Shown one piece after another: positions 32,980 through 45,970 of a DNA stretch of 64,000 bases (its first letter is position 1; the number at the start of each line of letters is the position of its first letter). This stretch comes from Hydnum rufescens UP504 (lineage: Eukaryota; Basidiomycota; Agaricomycetes; Cantharellales; Hydnaceae): positions 38,247 to 102,246 of the forward strand of contig MU129046.1 in assembly GCA_014904985.1 (NCBI GenBank), read 5' to 3'. Position numbers and translations under genes: made by a program. Under the pieces are notes generated by a model. It searched no databases, was not told the origin of the DNA, and was given only the letters and a program-made list of their open reading frames with translations.

Positions 32980-33790
32980 CGGGCATGATGATGATGAGAT
33001 CTCTGTTGGTGGAGCGTCCGCGCAATCGAACCTAGACTATAATAGCTTCCAGTGTGAGGCGGAGACGGATTCACCCCCTGCTCGTTTTTCCTCTATCCGC
33101 CTACGTGCGCGCCTGAGGTAACTCTCTTTTTGGGTTCATTCACGCTCTATCATGACACCCCCTAATACATTGGTCTGCCTACGCGACACTGAGCTCAAGT
33201 ATACATCCGCTGCTCTGAGGGCGCCAAGGTTGGTTGGATGGAATTCCCATTCATACACCCCAGAGGCACCCACAGGAAGGGGGTGAAGGGCAGTTTAAAC
33301 GCGAGCACTCAAAATTATTCTCAAGGTCACAAATAAAACCAAGGAGCAATCGAGTAGAAAGCACTGGGAGTCGGCGCAGTGATTGGGGAATATCAAAGGC
33401 CCAAGCCACCTCCATGGGACACAATGAAAACGGAATCATAGAACGCCCACCCGATTGAATGTCTACATTAGCCTCAGTATTTCCGCAAGGCATATCTTGG
33501 GAGGGGGTCGTGATTAGGATTAGTTCTCGAAGGAGGAATATCGATGGGCAGGCCAAGCAACACGCGCAATGGTCAGACTCACAACAGAGAACGTGTAATC
33601 CTTCGTGACAGCCTCGGGAATGTACGCCTTGCAAGCGTTGGTATGGATCGCGTGCGGTACGAAGCCGTTCAGGCAATGGGTTGAGGCCGACAGGATACGC
33701 TCGCATGCGCATCGAGTCGCACCAAGAAGACGGCCGGTACTGTCCTGTGGTATTGAAGACATCCAGGTCTCTCAGCTTGAGTGGATCAGG
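32980..33790. repeat. Dispersed repeat, copy 2
   Basis: It is collinear with 21880-22720 and retains many CG dinucleotides that are TG or CA in that copy. It lies directly 3' of the kinase gene. The minus-strand frame 33520-33762 has a cysteine-bearing segment (RCACERILSASTHCLNGF) and is of unknown nature. Confidence 0.6.
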
Positions 33791-33869
33791 GCACTGGCCA
33801 ATAGGGGGGAACCCAACTCCGTCGCGTTCCAGATCGGATGGGTCCGAAGCTAACGAAAGACCGATATTG

Positions 33870-34985
33870 ACTATATGGTCCGACCAGATGGGGTCAGAGG
33901 GGCATCGGCGAGTGCAGTATTCGACGTTTGAGGAGTGGAGGCAATAGGGAGAATAATCGATGAACTTGAGAAATGGACGCGGTGCCAGGGATCAGGAAAC
34001 GGGTAGATATAGAATTGAGCCCTTCGGTCGACGAGGGGACGCGAATGGATTCGAAGGATCGGAGTGTGCCCTCAGAGTTCGCGAAAAGGGGATCCAGACG
34101 CCTGATGTACATGTCAGGAAATAGTAGTAAAATGGATCCGGGATACCAGAGGAGAGCGACAATTTCAATCCATTGATTATGCTGCAGCTGGAGATTCAGG
34201 CCAAGTTCCATCATTACATGTCGCAGCTGGCCCAACCCTTTGCACCACTTCGCATCGCTCCCGTTTCAACAGAGATTGTCGAAGCTCTTCCTTACGCTGA
34301 CGCCTCTTCGCAGTGTGCCTGGCCTCATCTCAAGTAACGTCCTTGTACATTGCCTTGTACATGTTCAGTGAACTTGCGGGATGGAAGTCGGAAGTCGGGA
34401 GAAGCCTCGCATCTCTCTCTGCAGATTGGTTGGAATGCACGGCCCATACAGTGAACGACGAGAAGGCGATGGCTGTAGGACATGGACCAAAGTGGGCTGC
34501 CACGTGCTCACGGCGGAACGACCCGATACATTCTGATCTGACGGATCGCTTTCCGTCTGTTGCGACTTGGTGGTTGGCACCCGAACAATCGCCCGACCTC
34601 CGCTCAGGTCTTTTTCCTCCGCTCGTCTGCGTCTTCGAGGTTCTTTTTGTTCTTGTTCCTATCCCTGAGGGTGTCTGGCGATTCGACAGGTAGTGACTTG
34701 GTCAGATCTCTCCCAGTAGAGTCTAGCTCCTTTCTGGAACACTGGCATGATTCCTCTTCGAGCTCCGGCATCGCCATTCGGCCATGGAATATCGTGACGA
34801 TAGCCGGCCCGCACGATCTCGGGCGACAGGGCCGTATGGTCCCCATATACAGTAACTGCTTGGTCGACAGAATACACCTTATGGAAGTCCTTCGCATCGT
34901 CTACTAACGTGCGGTATGGTAGACTCTCGATAATTGCGGCGGGTGAAGGCTAGCGAATGTTGTAGTGGAGGAAACATTCAAGCCG
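33870..34985 (-). pseudogene. Gene family X fragment, unit K
   Basis: Minus-strand blocks parallel to 26050-24300. They are SVDQAVTVYGDHTALSPEIV (34877-34800), IVTIFHGRMAMPELEEESCQ (~34800-34740) and DLTKSLPVESPDTLRDRNKN (~34700-34630). The charged tail reads naturally as coding. The blocks are in different frames, so an intron or frameshift lies between them. The distal half of the family (Pro-rich and hydrophobic blocks) is not present, as sequence changes to repeat 32980-33790. Confidence 0.35.
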
Positions 34986-35640
34986 GCCTTGGCGCTAGCG
35001 TTGCTTGAAATGCTAAAGTATCAATTATCACATGGATGACAGTACGTCTCGCATAGTTCACAGTTGATGAAAGCATATTTTGTCTGCTTTAACCTCTGAT
35101 TGCTGTCTTTAAGAGGCATTAAGAGCGGGAGAGAACGCTCTTTATAACTATGAACATGTGTGAATGGTGACCCCGAGACTTTACTAGAACATTGCGAATC
35201 GCTCGATGCTCTCGCGAATAGATTATCTCCTTTCTAGAGACCAAGGCATTATTTTATTTTGTGATAGACAATGTCCTGTATTAAAAGTGGAAGTGGGCGT
35301 CACCAGGGGCTGATTGCGAGACAGGCACAGTACATGACAGCGTGACTGTATCAAGGAGTGTCCTTTTCAGTGACGGACGCAGTAATAGAGGATGGCAGAA
35401 ATGAATGAGAGACGCTCGAGAGTCACGAGGGAAGCCTTCGTTGGGTGGGGCGATAATGTTCCAGTCAAAGACTCCAAGCGCCTACGCCAGAAAAGCATTG
35501 TGTTCAATACGTGACGTACTGGAATGGAGATGCCTGCCGCAGGACACGTACTGTACAAATAGGGCCACTACTGCTAGGAGCCACCGCTCCAGCTGAGTTC
35601 CTGGGAACTGTCCTTCGTGGTCACCGAAGGAGCTCAACGA
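34986..35640. repeat. Unit-start region, copy B
   Basis: It is nearly identical to 51020-51660, including AGTATCAATTATCACATGGA, TCTTTATAACTATGAACATG and GACAATGTCC-GTATTAAAAG. Differences are small indels. Frames on either strand are not conserved across the two copies, so I regard it as non-coding and possibly promoter-containing. It marks the joint between successive segmental units. Confidence 0.65.
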
Positions 35641-36260
35641 ATATGTGTGGCAGTGCGGAAATTAGATCCCTTCACGTGCTCGTGAGGGCATCAAAGCTCA
35701 CTCATGTGCCATTAGGGGCAACGAGAACCCTGGCGAGAAGCGGTTCACTCCTCCCTTCCGTATACCCATTCTCAGCATCTAACGCGTATGTCAGCAACTT
35801 GAACAACCAACGCCTGCTCAAAGACTGGCAACTACGATGGGCGAACGATCCCCCACAAAACCGGCCCATAGAATACTCTATTTGCAACGTCAACCCCCCG
35901 CTTCTGCGTCTTAGCAAACTATTTAAATCACTCTCACGAAAATCGTTCAGCGGACTAGTCCAATGCCGTACGGGGCACGCCTTCATAGGCCAATACTATA
36001 AATGATTCGTGCCAGACGAAAGCGCGACGTGCTGCTGTGGGGAACGCCTCGACACACGAATCCACATCCTCCAAGACTGTCCCCTGTACGACGACTGGAG
36101 ACCCCTACTGCTGGACTCGGAAGGCGTAATCTGACCTCTTCCGAACCGACGCGGGATCTGAACGCACTTCAAAGTTCATTGACCTCAGTGGAGCGTACGA
36201 GAAAAAGTGACCGAATAATGATTCCCTGAGACGCAAGACTATGCGCCGACGAAGGCTGCT
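35640..36260 (+). pseudogene. Retroelement RNase H C-terminal remnant, unit B
   Basis: The open frame encodes LLKDWQLRWANDPPQNRPIE, LSRKSFSGLVQCRTGHAFIG with QYYK, and after one frame change RDVLLWGTP/CCGERL and HILQDCPLYDDW. The motifs match the zinc-knuckle tail of basidiomycete retroelement RNase H proteins. At ~35690 the sequence GAGGGCATCAAAG is the empty site for the Tc1/mariner insertion found in unit C. Confidence 0.65.
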
Positions 36261-36878
36261 TCCAATCTCGGTTACGATCCCGTTGACGAAAGTGTGAAGT
36301 GGACACCATGTAACTGAGGCCTCCGTTTGGTATTGGGTGCGGTATCTCAGGTCGAAGGGTGTGGAGGCCTGCGGTCACGGACGTCTTCTCTATTTTCATT
36401 TTCTCTTAAGTACAATAGCGCCCTCGGGTGCAGCAGCTAAATATCGAGATATTGATCATCATTCATCACTCATGTGCCAGAATAAGGTCCAGGACCTCGA
36501 AGAGAACAGTTACTGGTGTTCCAGACGAAAACTCCCAAATCTTTCATTGGCACTTAAAAGTTTCCGTCCAGGTGCAGTCCTACTCCCCATTATGGATTTG
36601 GAGCACACGGGCTTGAACGACCTTTCCTACCCAGTCGCCAGTGTCAAGATCATCGGCTTTATTGGCTAATATGCGTTTCATTCGGTTCCGTGACCCATCT
36701 CGGGCGTGCACTAATTATTTGGAGTTGAACGGGCGCTCAAAGAATTTGAATACACTATGTGCTGAATGGTAGGTCGACTTCTCTCACACCGCCTCGCATT
36801 GCTCGCCTCGCACTGCCTCGCACTGTCTTCCATCGCCTCGCAACTCCCTCCCTCCCTCTCTCAAGCGCACCACATCCC

Positions 36879-39800
36879 ATGCCATCCAGAAGACTCTTTT
36901 CACGCAGAAGACGTAGCGTCCAGTTATCATTACCCCCACCCAACGACTCCCCTCCTAACGGAGCATCCACCTCCACCACTCGACCTACTATCGCAACCGC
37001 GCATCAGCCAGTATACCCAGATTACCTCAACGACACCACCGGCCGAGGATGGGATGCCACTCTCGTTATATCTTCGATTCTCCGTGATATCCCAGCTCTT
37101 CCACCCGCACTTTGTGATCCGTTCACTCAAGTTTTCGATGTCGTATCAGAGGTAATCGAGGCGGTTAAAACCATGCGGGATGGAAGAGATGGATGCGCGC
37201 AGCTCATGGTTCGGGTCACAAGGTTTCTCGAGACCTTGGTGGACGGGTTGAAGGGGAAGAACATCGATGATACGAAAATCGCTTCAAGTTTACGTATTTT
37301 AAGACGGTATGCTTTCCAATGTCGTCTGTACAATCGCTATGGTGAAATATATCTCTTTCGGCTATAGCAACTTGATAGCAATCCACGCTGACGCAAGACA
37401 ATGGTCCCGTTTAAGTCTTGTGAAGCGCTATCTCCAGCGGGACAAAATTATGAATGCGATAGCGATACACGGAGAGAATCTGACAGATTGTTTGCACACA
37501 TTCCAAGTGAGTGTGTTTTCAATACGGACATTCTCACTTCATGCCAAGCGAGCTGACACTATTGAAGATCGTGACATTGATGACAGCATCCAACCCTCCG
37601 GACACAGTAGAGATGATCACGTCTCCGGGCCCACTTGTCTCAGCACGACCGCTGGCAGCGTCTGAAAACACACTCGTGAGTGATTTGTGGCAGGCGACAG
37701 CTGTTGTATTGGATGATAACAGAACCCATTTTAGGCATCGATTTTTGCGGCGGGACTGCAGGACTTCTTTGAACGTCCGGCGGGTCATGCAGTGTTTGAG
37801 CAGATCGGGGTGGCTATGCAAGGACGACTGGAGGAGATGGGATTACGACCAACGTCGACACCAGTGGGCTCAAGGTAATTGCCATCCTTGGTTCAACATA
37901 CCAATCGGAGATTGACGAAGACGAAACAGACATGCGAGGATGACTGGACTGCGAACTGGCTACGACCCCATGTTTCATATCTCTCAAGCCAGATCTGGGA
38001 GCTTATGGTGGAAGTCCGCCGTGTCTTGCCACATATTTCGGTCCGCATGGATATCGAAGCGCGGGCTGTGGGGTGGAAAAATCACCAGCAGCCAACTGGG
38101 GACCTGACACGTCGACTTCGTGAAACAGTTATGACGACATTGCAGCTCCTGAATGAGCTGCATGATGTTGGGGAGATCGAATCAATTTGGCTATGCTGGC
38201 AGGGAAAATGGATGATCTGTCCATGAATTTGGACGATCTGGGTCTTTGGGACGAGGCCTTTGAGGTACAGGCTACGGTCGTGGTACTATACCGTGCTGGA
38301 GGGGACAAATCATATCTTTCTGTCGCTCTTGTTGGCCCCCCCATTCGTTTTTCGAAATTGGGCCGTCATGAAGCGGCCCTCAGGGCAAGTGAGGCCTTGA
38401 GCATTCGTCATCCACTAGCCGCAGATCAGCCCAAGGTATTCCGCCCATATCTCGCTCATTCTCTTCACAACCTCTCCAATCGTCTTTCGAACTTCGGCCG
38501 GGATGAAGAGGCCCTCAAGGGAAATGAGGAGGCCTTGAGCATTCGTCGCTCATTAGCTGCAGACCAACCTGGAGTATTCCTCCCAGATCTTGCTTGCTCT
38601 CTTGGCAACCTCTCCATTGATCTTTCAAAATTTGGCCGTGATGAAGAGGCCCTCAAAGCAAATGAGGAGGCCTTGAGCATTTGGTGCTCACTAGCCACAG
38701 ATCAACCCGAAGTATTCCGCCCAGATATTGCTCGCTCTCTTAGCAACCTCTCCACTTGTCTTGTGAAATTTGGCCGCAATGAAGAGGCCCTCAAGGCAAA
38801 TGAGGAGGCCTTGAGCATTTGTCACTCATTAGCTGCAGATCAACCCGGAGTATTCCTCAGAGATTTTGCTTGCTCTCTTAGCAACCTCTCCAATCGTCTT
38901 TTCAAATTTGGCCGCAATGAAGAGGCCCTCAAGGCAAATGAGGAGGCCTTGAGCATTTGGCGCTCACTAGCCGCAGATCGACCCGAAGTATTCCGCCCAG
39001 ATCTTGCTAATTCTCTTGACGACCTCTCCGTTCATCTTTCGAAATTTGGCCGCCATGAAGAGGCCCTCAAGGCAAATGAGGAGGCCTTGAGCATTCGTCG
39101 CTCATTAGCTGCAGATCAACCGGGAGTATTCCTCCCAGATCTTGCTCGCTCTCTTAGCGACCTCTCCGTTGATCTTTCAAAATTTGGCCGACGTGAAGAA
39201 GCCCTCAAGGCAAATGAGGAGGCCTTGGGCATTTGGCGCTCACTAGCCACAGATCGACCTGAAGTATTCCACCCAGATCTCGCTCATTCTCTTGACGACC
39301 TCTCCGTTCATCTTTCGAAATTTGGCCGCCATGAAGAGGCCCTCAAGGCAAATGAGGAGGCCTTGAGCATTCATCGCTCATTAGCTGCAGATCAACCGGG
39401 AGTATTCCTCCCAGATCTTGCTCGCTCTCTTAGCGACCTCTCCGTTGATCTTTCAAAATTTGGCCGACGTGAAGAAGCCCTCAAGGCAAATAAGGAGGCC
39501 TTGGGCATTTGGCGCTCACTAGCCACAGATCGACCTGAAGTATTCCACCCAGATCTCGCTCATTCTCTTAGCGACCTCTCCATTGATCTTTCAAAATTTG
39601 GCCGCAATGAAGAAGCCTTCAAGGCAAATGAGGAGGCCTTGGGCATTTGGCGCTCACTGGCCACAGATCGACCCGAAGTATTCCGCTCAGATCTCGCACG
39701 TTCTCTTCGCAGCCTCTCCGTTGATCTTTCAAAATTTGGCCGTCATGAAGAGGCGCTCAAGGCAAATGAGGAGGCCTTGGGGATTTATCGCTCACTAGCC

Positions 39801-42733
39801 ACAGGTCAACCACAAGTATTCCGCCTGGATATCGCTCATTCTCTTGGCAACCTCTCCGTTACGCTTTCGGAGTTTGGCCGACATGAAGAGGCGCTCAAGG
39901 CAAATGAGGAGGCCTTGGGCATTTGGCGCTCACTAGCCACAGATAAACCCGAAGTATTCCGCCCAGATCTTGCTCATTCTCTTAACGACCTCTCCTTTGA
40001 TCTTTCGAAATTTGGCCGGGATGAAGAGGCCCTCAAGGCAAATGAGGAGGCCTTGGGGATTTATCGCTCACTAGCACACAGTCAACCACAAGTATCCGCC
40101 TGGATATGCGTCATCTCTTGGCAACCTCTCCGTTACGCTTTCGGAGTTTGGCCGACATGAAGGGCGCTCAAAGGCAAAATGAGAGGCCTTGGCATTTGGC
40201 GGCTCACTAGCCACAGATAAACCGAAGTATTCCGCCCAGTCTGCTCATTCTCTTAACGAACCTCACCTCGCTTTGATCTTTCGAAATTTTGGCCGACATG
40301 GAAGAGCCCTCAAGGCAAATGAGGAGGCTTGGGGATTTATCGCTCACTACCACAGATCAACCTGAGGTTTCCGCCCAGATATCTCTATCTCTAAAACCTC
40401 TCCGTGATCTCTTCGAGCATTGGGCCGACGTGGAAAGGCAGGAGCAGAGGAGGGAAGCAACAAGCATGAAGAGGCCTTGGGGATTTATCGTTCGCTAGCC
40501 ACAGATCAACCTGAAGTATTCCGCCCAGATATCGCTCATTCTCTTCACAACCTCTCCATTAAGCTTTCGAAATTTGGCCGGGATGAAGAGGCGCTCAAGG
40601 CAAATGAGGAGGCCTTGGGGATTATCGCTCACTAGCCACAGATCAACCCGAAGTATTCCGCCCAGATATCGCTCGTTCTCTTCACAACCTCTCCGTTGAT
40701 CTTTCGAAAATTTGGCCGACATGAAGAGGCGCTCAAGGCAAATGAGGAGGCCTTGGGGATTTATCGCTCACTAGCCACAGATCAACCCGAAGTATTCCGC
40801 CCAGATATCGCTCGTTCTCTTCACAACCTCTCCATTAAGCTTTCGAAATTTGGCCGACGTGAAGAGGCGCTCAAGGCAAATGAGGAGGCCTTGGAACAAT
40901 TATTCGCTACACAAAAATAGCCAACGAGATCATACACGAGTATTACCGCCCAGAATATCGCTCGTAACATCTTCCACAACCTCTCAAATGATCTTTGCGA
41001 ATATGGAACCGACGTGAAGAGAACGCTCCAGGCAAATGGGAGGCTTTGGGGGATTCATCGCAAATCCACTACCATAGATCAACACACAGAATCCGCCCAA
41101 GATATCGCATCGTTCTCTCACACTCACAGTCCGTATCTTTATCGAAATTGGCCGACCATGAAAGCGCTAAGGCAAATGAAGGAAGCAGATTATCGCTCAC
41201 TACCACAGATCAACCCGAGTATTCCGCCCAGCATAAACGCAAACATATCTCTTCCAACCTCAAAAAACATACTTTCGAAATTGGCGGGGGTGAAGACGGC
41301 GCTCCAAAAGGCAAATGAGGAGGCTTTGGGGATTATATCGCTCACCAGCCCACAGATCAAACCGAAGTATTTCCCCGACCAGTATATCGCTCGTCTCATC
41401 ACACAACCATTGATCTTTCGAAATTTGGCCGGGGCGAAAGAGGCCTCAAGGCCAAATGAGGAGCTTTGGAAGACATTTATCGCTCACCTACACAGATCAC
41501 CAGATCCGCCCCAGCGATCATCTCCTTCAGCCAACCCTCATACACAACATCCAATCGACGTGAAGAGAACCACGGCAAATGGAAAGAGAGCACTATTGAT
41601 TAAGAAACACATACCACAGATCAAAACCCGGAAGTATTCCGCCCAGATATCGCTCGTTCTCTTAACAACCTCTCCGTTGATCTTTCGAAATTTGGCCGAC
41701 GTGAAGAGGCGCTCAAGGCAAATGAGGAGGCCTTGGGGATTATCGCTCACTAGCCACAGATCAACCCGAAGTATTCCGCCCAGATATCGCTCCGTTCTCT
41801 TACACACCTCTCCGTTAAGCTTTCGAAATTTGGCCGCGATGAAGAGGCCCTCAAGGCCAATGAGGAGGCCTTGAGCATTCGTCGCTCATTAGCTGCAGAT
41901 CAACCCGGAGTATTCCTCCCGGATCTTGCTCGCTCTCTTAGCAACATCTCCATTGATCTTTCAAAATTTGACCGACCATGAAGAGGCCTTCAAGGCAAAT
42001 GAGGAGGCTTTGAGCATTCATCGCTTGCTAGCCATAGACCACCCAGAAGTATTCCTCCTCAGATCTCGCTCGTTCTCTTAGCAGCCGCTCTAATCGTCTT
42101 TTGACATTTGACCGCCATGAAGAGGCCCTCAAGGCAAATGAAGAGGCCTTGGGCATTTGGCGCTCTCTAGCCGCAGATCACCCCAAAGTATTCCGCCCAG
42201 ATCTTGCTCATTCTCTTAATAACCTCTCCAATTGTCTTTCGAAACTTGGCCGGGATGAAGAGGCCCTCAAGGCCAATGAGGAGGCCTTGGGCACTCGGCG
42301 CTCACTAGCTGCAGATCGCCCCAAAGTATTCCGTCCACATCTCGCTCGTTCTCTTAACACCCTTTCCAATTGTCTTTCGAAACTTGGCCGGGATGAACAG
42401 GCCCTCAAGGCAAATGAGGAGGCCTTGGGCATTTTTCGCTTCCTAGCTGCAGATTGCCCCGAAGTATTCCTCCCAAATCTCGCACATTCGCTTAACAAAT
42501 GCTCCATTCATCTTTCAAAATTTGGCCGCGATGAAGAGGCTCTCAAGGCAAATGAGGAGGCCTTGACCATTTATCGCTTACTAGCCGCAGATTGCCCCGA
42601 CATATTCCACCTAGATCTCGCTGATTCTCTTAACTACCACTCCGATTATCTTTCCAAATTTGGCCGCGATCAAGAGGCCCTAAAGGCAACTCAGGAGGTC
42701 CTGGAAATTTGTCACTCACTAGCCACAGATTGA
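36879..42733 (+). pseudogene. Four-helix (MLKL/HeLo-like) plus long TPR-array protein, unit B
   Basis: Exons: 36879-37306, 37368-37506, 37568-37675, 37735-37874 and 37989-42733. The fourth intron (GTGAGT...TTTTAG, ~59 nt) is well formed and joins ENTL in frame to ASIFAAGL. The four-helix domain is complete (CAQLMVRVTRFLETLVDGLK; YLQRDKIMNAIAIH). The TPR array covers about 38300-42733, room for roughly thirty-two 46-residue repeats against about ten in unit A. It contains a near-exact 276 bp doublet duplication (39090-39365 and 39366-39641). Compared with A and C, one T is missing near 38180 (AATCAATTT versus AATTCAATTT), shifting the frame just before the array. Positions 40080-42100 are full of indels. 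Both could be assembly errors, so the gene may be intact in the organism. Confidence 0.7.
40080..42100. other. Error-rich stretch inside TPR array B
   Basis: From 40080 the 138 bp period is broken every few tens of bases by single-base and short indels in homopolymers and elsewhere (AAAGGCAAAATGAGAGGCC for AAGGCAAATGAGGAGGCC). Clean periodicity returns at ~42100. Random indels without base-substitution bias point to unpolished long-read sequence, not natural decay. Confidence 0.7.
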
Positions 42734-43857
42734 TCTAATGTATTCTCGACCTTGCTCATTCTCTTAACCTCCCTATTGACCTTTGAACATTTCGCCATGA
42801 TGAAGGACCCTAAAGGCAAATGAGGAGGCCTTAAGCATTTGTCACACGCTAAAATAACTAATACTGGCGCCTGATGTACATGTGAGGAAATACTAAGTGA
42901 AATGTATTGGTGGTTACGGAGGGGAGGCTGCAGTGTCTCGACTCATCTTGTTCGTTTTAGACGCTGACATCTGCAGAAATCCATTTACAACAGAGCTAAC
43001 TCAAGCAGATGATGGTGGATGGGCAAGGAGTCAAGGAAGAACGCCGGCGAAAACATTCCGAGGGCGGGAGAACGAAGCCCAAGGCGGAGCGGCGCAACCT
43101 CGTGGCTGAGCAGGCGTGATTCCAATTTTCTTTTTTGTGCGGGAAAGTTGTTTGCAACCTACGGGAAATATCATCAATTCTCCGAGACGACACGATTTAC
43201 TGTACTTGTGGATGCAGGCAGCTCTAAAACTGAACGACTATCGATCGTTCAATGCATGTCTTCTCATCCCTTGTCATCAGAACGATGTAATAGGGCGTGA
43301 TTATGGGGGGTCCTTCTAGTTAGTGAGAACATCATGCACTGCTTGCATCACTGTATTATTCAGTCCTACACAATAAGTCAGAAGGACAAATCCTCGTCAC
43401 AGCCAGGCTCATCCTTGGAGAAAATCAACTGCAATGCCTTGGAACCAACTTGAGGATAATTGGATAGAGGACCAATGGCACGCCCAATGAGAAACACCAA
43501 ATGCTGGAGAGCTCGTGGCTTCCCCGTGGCTTAGCTTTATGTGACGCAAATTCCTCATCAATACAAACCAATCCTCGAGTCCATCTCATCCCATCCATCC
43601 GCCCCAGATCCAACGCAAGCCTTACCTACGTTTGCCGACATCTCGGCAAATGCAGGTGGGTACCCAATTAGGATCATTTTACGTCACGGGAAATTTGAAC
43701 CTAGTGTCGGGCTTGAGATCGTCAGTGTACACAGCCGAATTCATGTACATCCTATGCGTTCCCTTTCCTTCCTGATCCTTTGACCTCGTTAATGATCTTC
43801 CACTGTTCGTAGTGCCCAATCCTCGTCCCTGGTGGGATAGATACCTCCCACAAGAAA
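42734..43857. other. Conserved 3' flank of TPR gene, unit B
   Basis: This is the counterpart of 16651-17774, with higher CG content. Small frames such as 43541-43783 (HPSAPDPTQALPTF) recur in both copies without recognisable domain. No confident gene. Confidence 0.4.
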
Positions 43858-44720
43858 CTAGGCATCCCTGTATCGTCCGAGTCTAACCAAGTTTTGCACC
43901 TGTGCATCGGCTGCCACCATGATTTTCACAGGCATGCCCAGATTGCCAACAGCCACAGGCCCCACTGGCCCCCGCCTCACTGGAAAAGCAATCTGCGACA
44001 AGCGTCTCCTGAGCGGAGTGTGCGTCGTATGTTGCGCTGGCCAGCACGCCAGGTGCCCGATTCGCCGCCCAACCTGAGGTGTAGATACTTCGGAAAAGCC
44101 CACCAGATACGCCGTGCACTCTCCCAGAGACATTTCGCGCGCGGGCGACGGAGGGATCATATGATCCGTCTGTAATCCTTCTCTTGTGAAGAGCGAGGTG
44201 GTGACGGAATGAGGAGACACAAAATAGTCCGATCGGTATCCCAACGACGTGACGATCGACTCCGTTCTTTGTGTCTCGCTCTCGCCTATCCTCCGTACTC
44301 GATCACGCTCGCCCAGCATATTGATATCATGCGCAATGGCACGATCGGGGGGCGAGGAAGATCACAGTGATCGGAGAAATTGAATAGAAATCGTCTTGGT
44401 GTTCCTTGAGGTGGATCTTCTGCGAGAATTCGGGATTGTTGGTAGAATTGGCGAGGACGGAGGATAGGATGAGGTCCATCGGGGCCACAAGCAAATTAAG
44501 CAGTTCGCGAAGCTCTGTGGCTGTGAAGGGAATTTGGGAACACCCACATCTTGAGACGAGATCTACATGCCGAATCGACGAAGAGTTGAGCTAGTCTATA
44601 ATTTCCACACATATATCAAGAGGCGATCGGTTGGCTAGTAAGAGTCATGCAACGTCGAGAAAGACGTTGCAATGAGCAATTAAGGTGACATGTCGGGTGT
44701 TTTAAAAGTGACGACGAAGA
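43858..44720 (-). pseudogene. ARH1-like NADPH:adrenodoxin oxidoreductase, unit B copy 1
   Basis: Minus-strand segments include SSIRHVDLVSRCGCSQIPFT with ATELRELLN (~44580-44490), the reductase pattern RxVxxVxRRGxxQxxFTxxELREL; ESIVTSLGYRSDYFVSPHSV (~44270); and the C-terminal YTSGWAANRAPGVLASATYD (~44060). Frames change between the segments and the FAD-binding N-terminus is absent, so it is a relic. It is less CG-depleted than the unit A copy and gives the clearer family assignment. Confidence 0.65.
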
Positions 44721-44955
44721 ATTCGGTGCCATCTTCCGTAGTCCACTTGCTGTGGCCATTAATGTGATCAAGAACACCGACGAGACGAGCTCCTCTTGAA
44801 ATCTCACCGTCGAGTCAATGAGATAGTTCTTGTCATTGAAATTTTTCTGCGCGAATGCAAGTCAAGATGTGCGAACAGTTGGCCGGAAACGACGCTGATA
44901 GAGAACAGAGCAAGTTTTAGAAAGATCTTTCTTGAGCTTTGGATAATTTACACGG

Positions 44956-45246
44956 TTAGAGGAGTATAGTAGGGATTGGATAAGAGTGTACGATTTTCAA
45001 TTGGCACAGGTCTCTTCGGGAGATCAAGATGACTCCTCGTTTCCCTCCAAAAGCATCTTTCGACAAGACAGATATCTTCAGAAGTGAGTCTCGACCTGAA
45101 CTATCCATGAGGGCCTTGGCATCTTTCGGGGCGTCGCGCGGGCCACATTCTGAAAAATGGCTGGAGAGAGGTTGATGAGTGAGCGAGGGGAAACTGGGGA
45201 AAACGCCATTCAGTCCGCTGCTAGAGGAACAACTACAGAGTTTCAT
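44956..45246 (-). CDS. Small ORF at the inversion edge, counterpart of 18926-19279
   Basis: The 96-residue frame shares KLCSCSSSSGLNGVF, FSECG and DAKALMDSSG with the unit A ORF, then diverges in frame. The right end of this ORF is where collinearity with unit A stops (45250). Coding status doubtful. Confidence 0.2.
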   Translation of the reverse strand: MKLCSCSSSSGLNGVFPSFPSLTHQPLSSHFSECGPRDAPKDAKALMDSSGRDSLLKISVLSKDAFGGKRGVILISRRDLCQLKIVHSYPIPTILL

Positions 45247-45254
45247 GGGTGAAC

Positions 45255-45970
45255 CCGGCGGCGCCCCAGTCTCCCCACCTAATCATCATGATCACCTCCC
45301 TCATCTACACACCGCCAGTGACCGCCTAGTCCCCGAAGAGCTTGAGCGTCGTGCGATCTCCCAATGCCGTATCTTGGAGCGTAGGATATTGGGAGGCGGC
45401 GGCACCGACGCCGTCTGGTCGATCGCCCAGGACGCTGGACATGGCGCCCCACGATCCGGAAATCGGAAACTTGCTCAGAGATCGGCCATGACGGCCGTGA
45501 TGATTTCAAGCTTGTTTTTGATGTATGCTGCTATGCTGTATGGCTGTATGTCGCGAATTGTTGCTTTGCTTTGCTTTGGCTCGAGAAACTCACCAAAATG
45601 TATGTGCCCGTCACAATATCTATCGGACTTCTCGTTCGATACAAAGGTTGATTGGCTGATTACTTTATTCTCGGTGCTCTGTTAACATTGGTCTTTTCTC
45701 TTGGCGACAACTCTTCTTCGGCCCTTTCGCCTTGGAAGTCCATACCGAGAAATTTACTGGCTCGTCGTCTTCGTCGTGACCCGCAAAACAGAAAATCGAC
45801 ATCTCAAGACGGTTGTTTTAGGTCAAGTGGATTATGACAAATTCTGGTGCGATATGAGGGAAGCTATATCTCTTCCCAAGACAGGCGACAAGGTCAACCC
45901 TGGGCCAGGCTATTTTGGGCATATCCTGGGAGGGCAGTGGTTTGAAATCGTCGTTCTTCGGTTATAAAGT
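45255..45970 (+). pseudogene. Gene family X, 3' half, separated by the inversion
   Basis: The plus-strand frame contains VSPPNHHDHLPHLHTASDRL, EELERRAISQ, then hydrophobic SSLFLMYAAMLYGCMSRIVA and LADYFILGALLTLVFSLGDN. It corresponds to the 3' part of the minus-strand family in unit A (23560-23000). The inversion has cut the gene between its Pro-rich part (left at 49160-49430) and this part. Confidence 0.4.

Noticed and set aside
34313..34907. Plus-strand frames in the family X region as a membrane protein (FLFLFLSLRVSG)
   Set aside because: They lie opposite the more regular charged minus-strand block and are not kept in frame between units; the hydrophobic look comes from antisense of Lys/Arg/Asn codons.
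38465..42507. Antisense frames in the TPR arrays (LERLLRERARSGRNT-type)
   Set aside because: They are mirror images of the 138 bp repeat and recur wherever the array does; the sense TPR consensus is the real protein.
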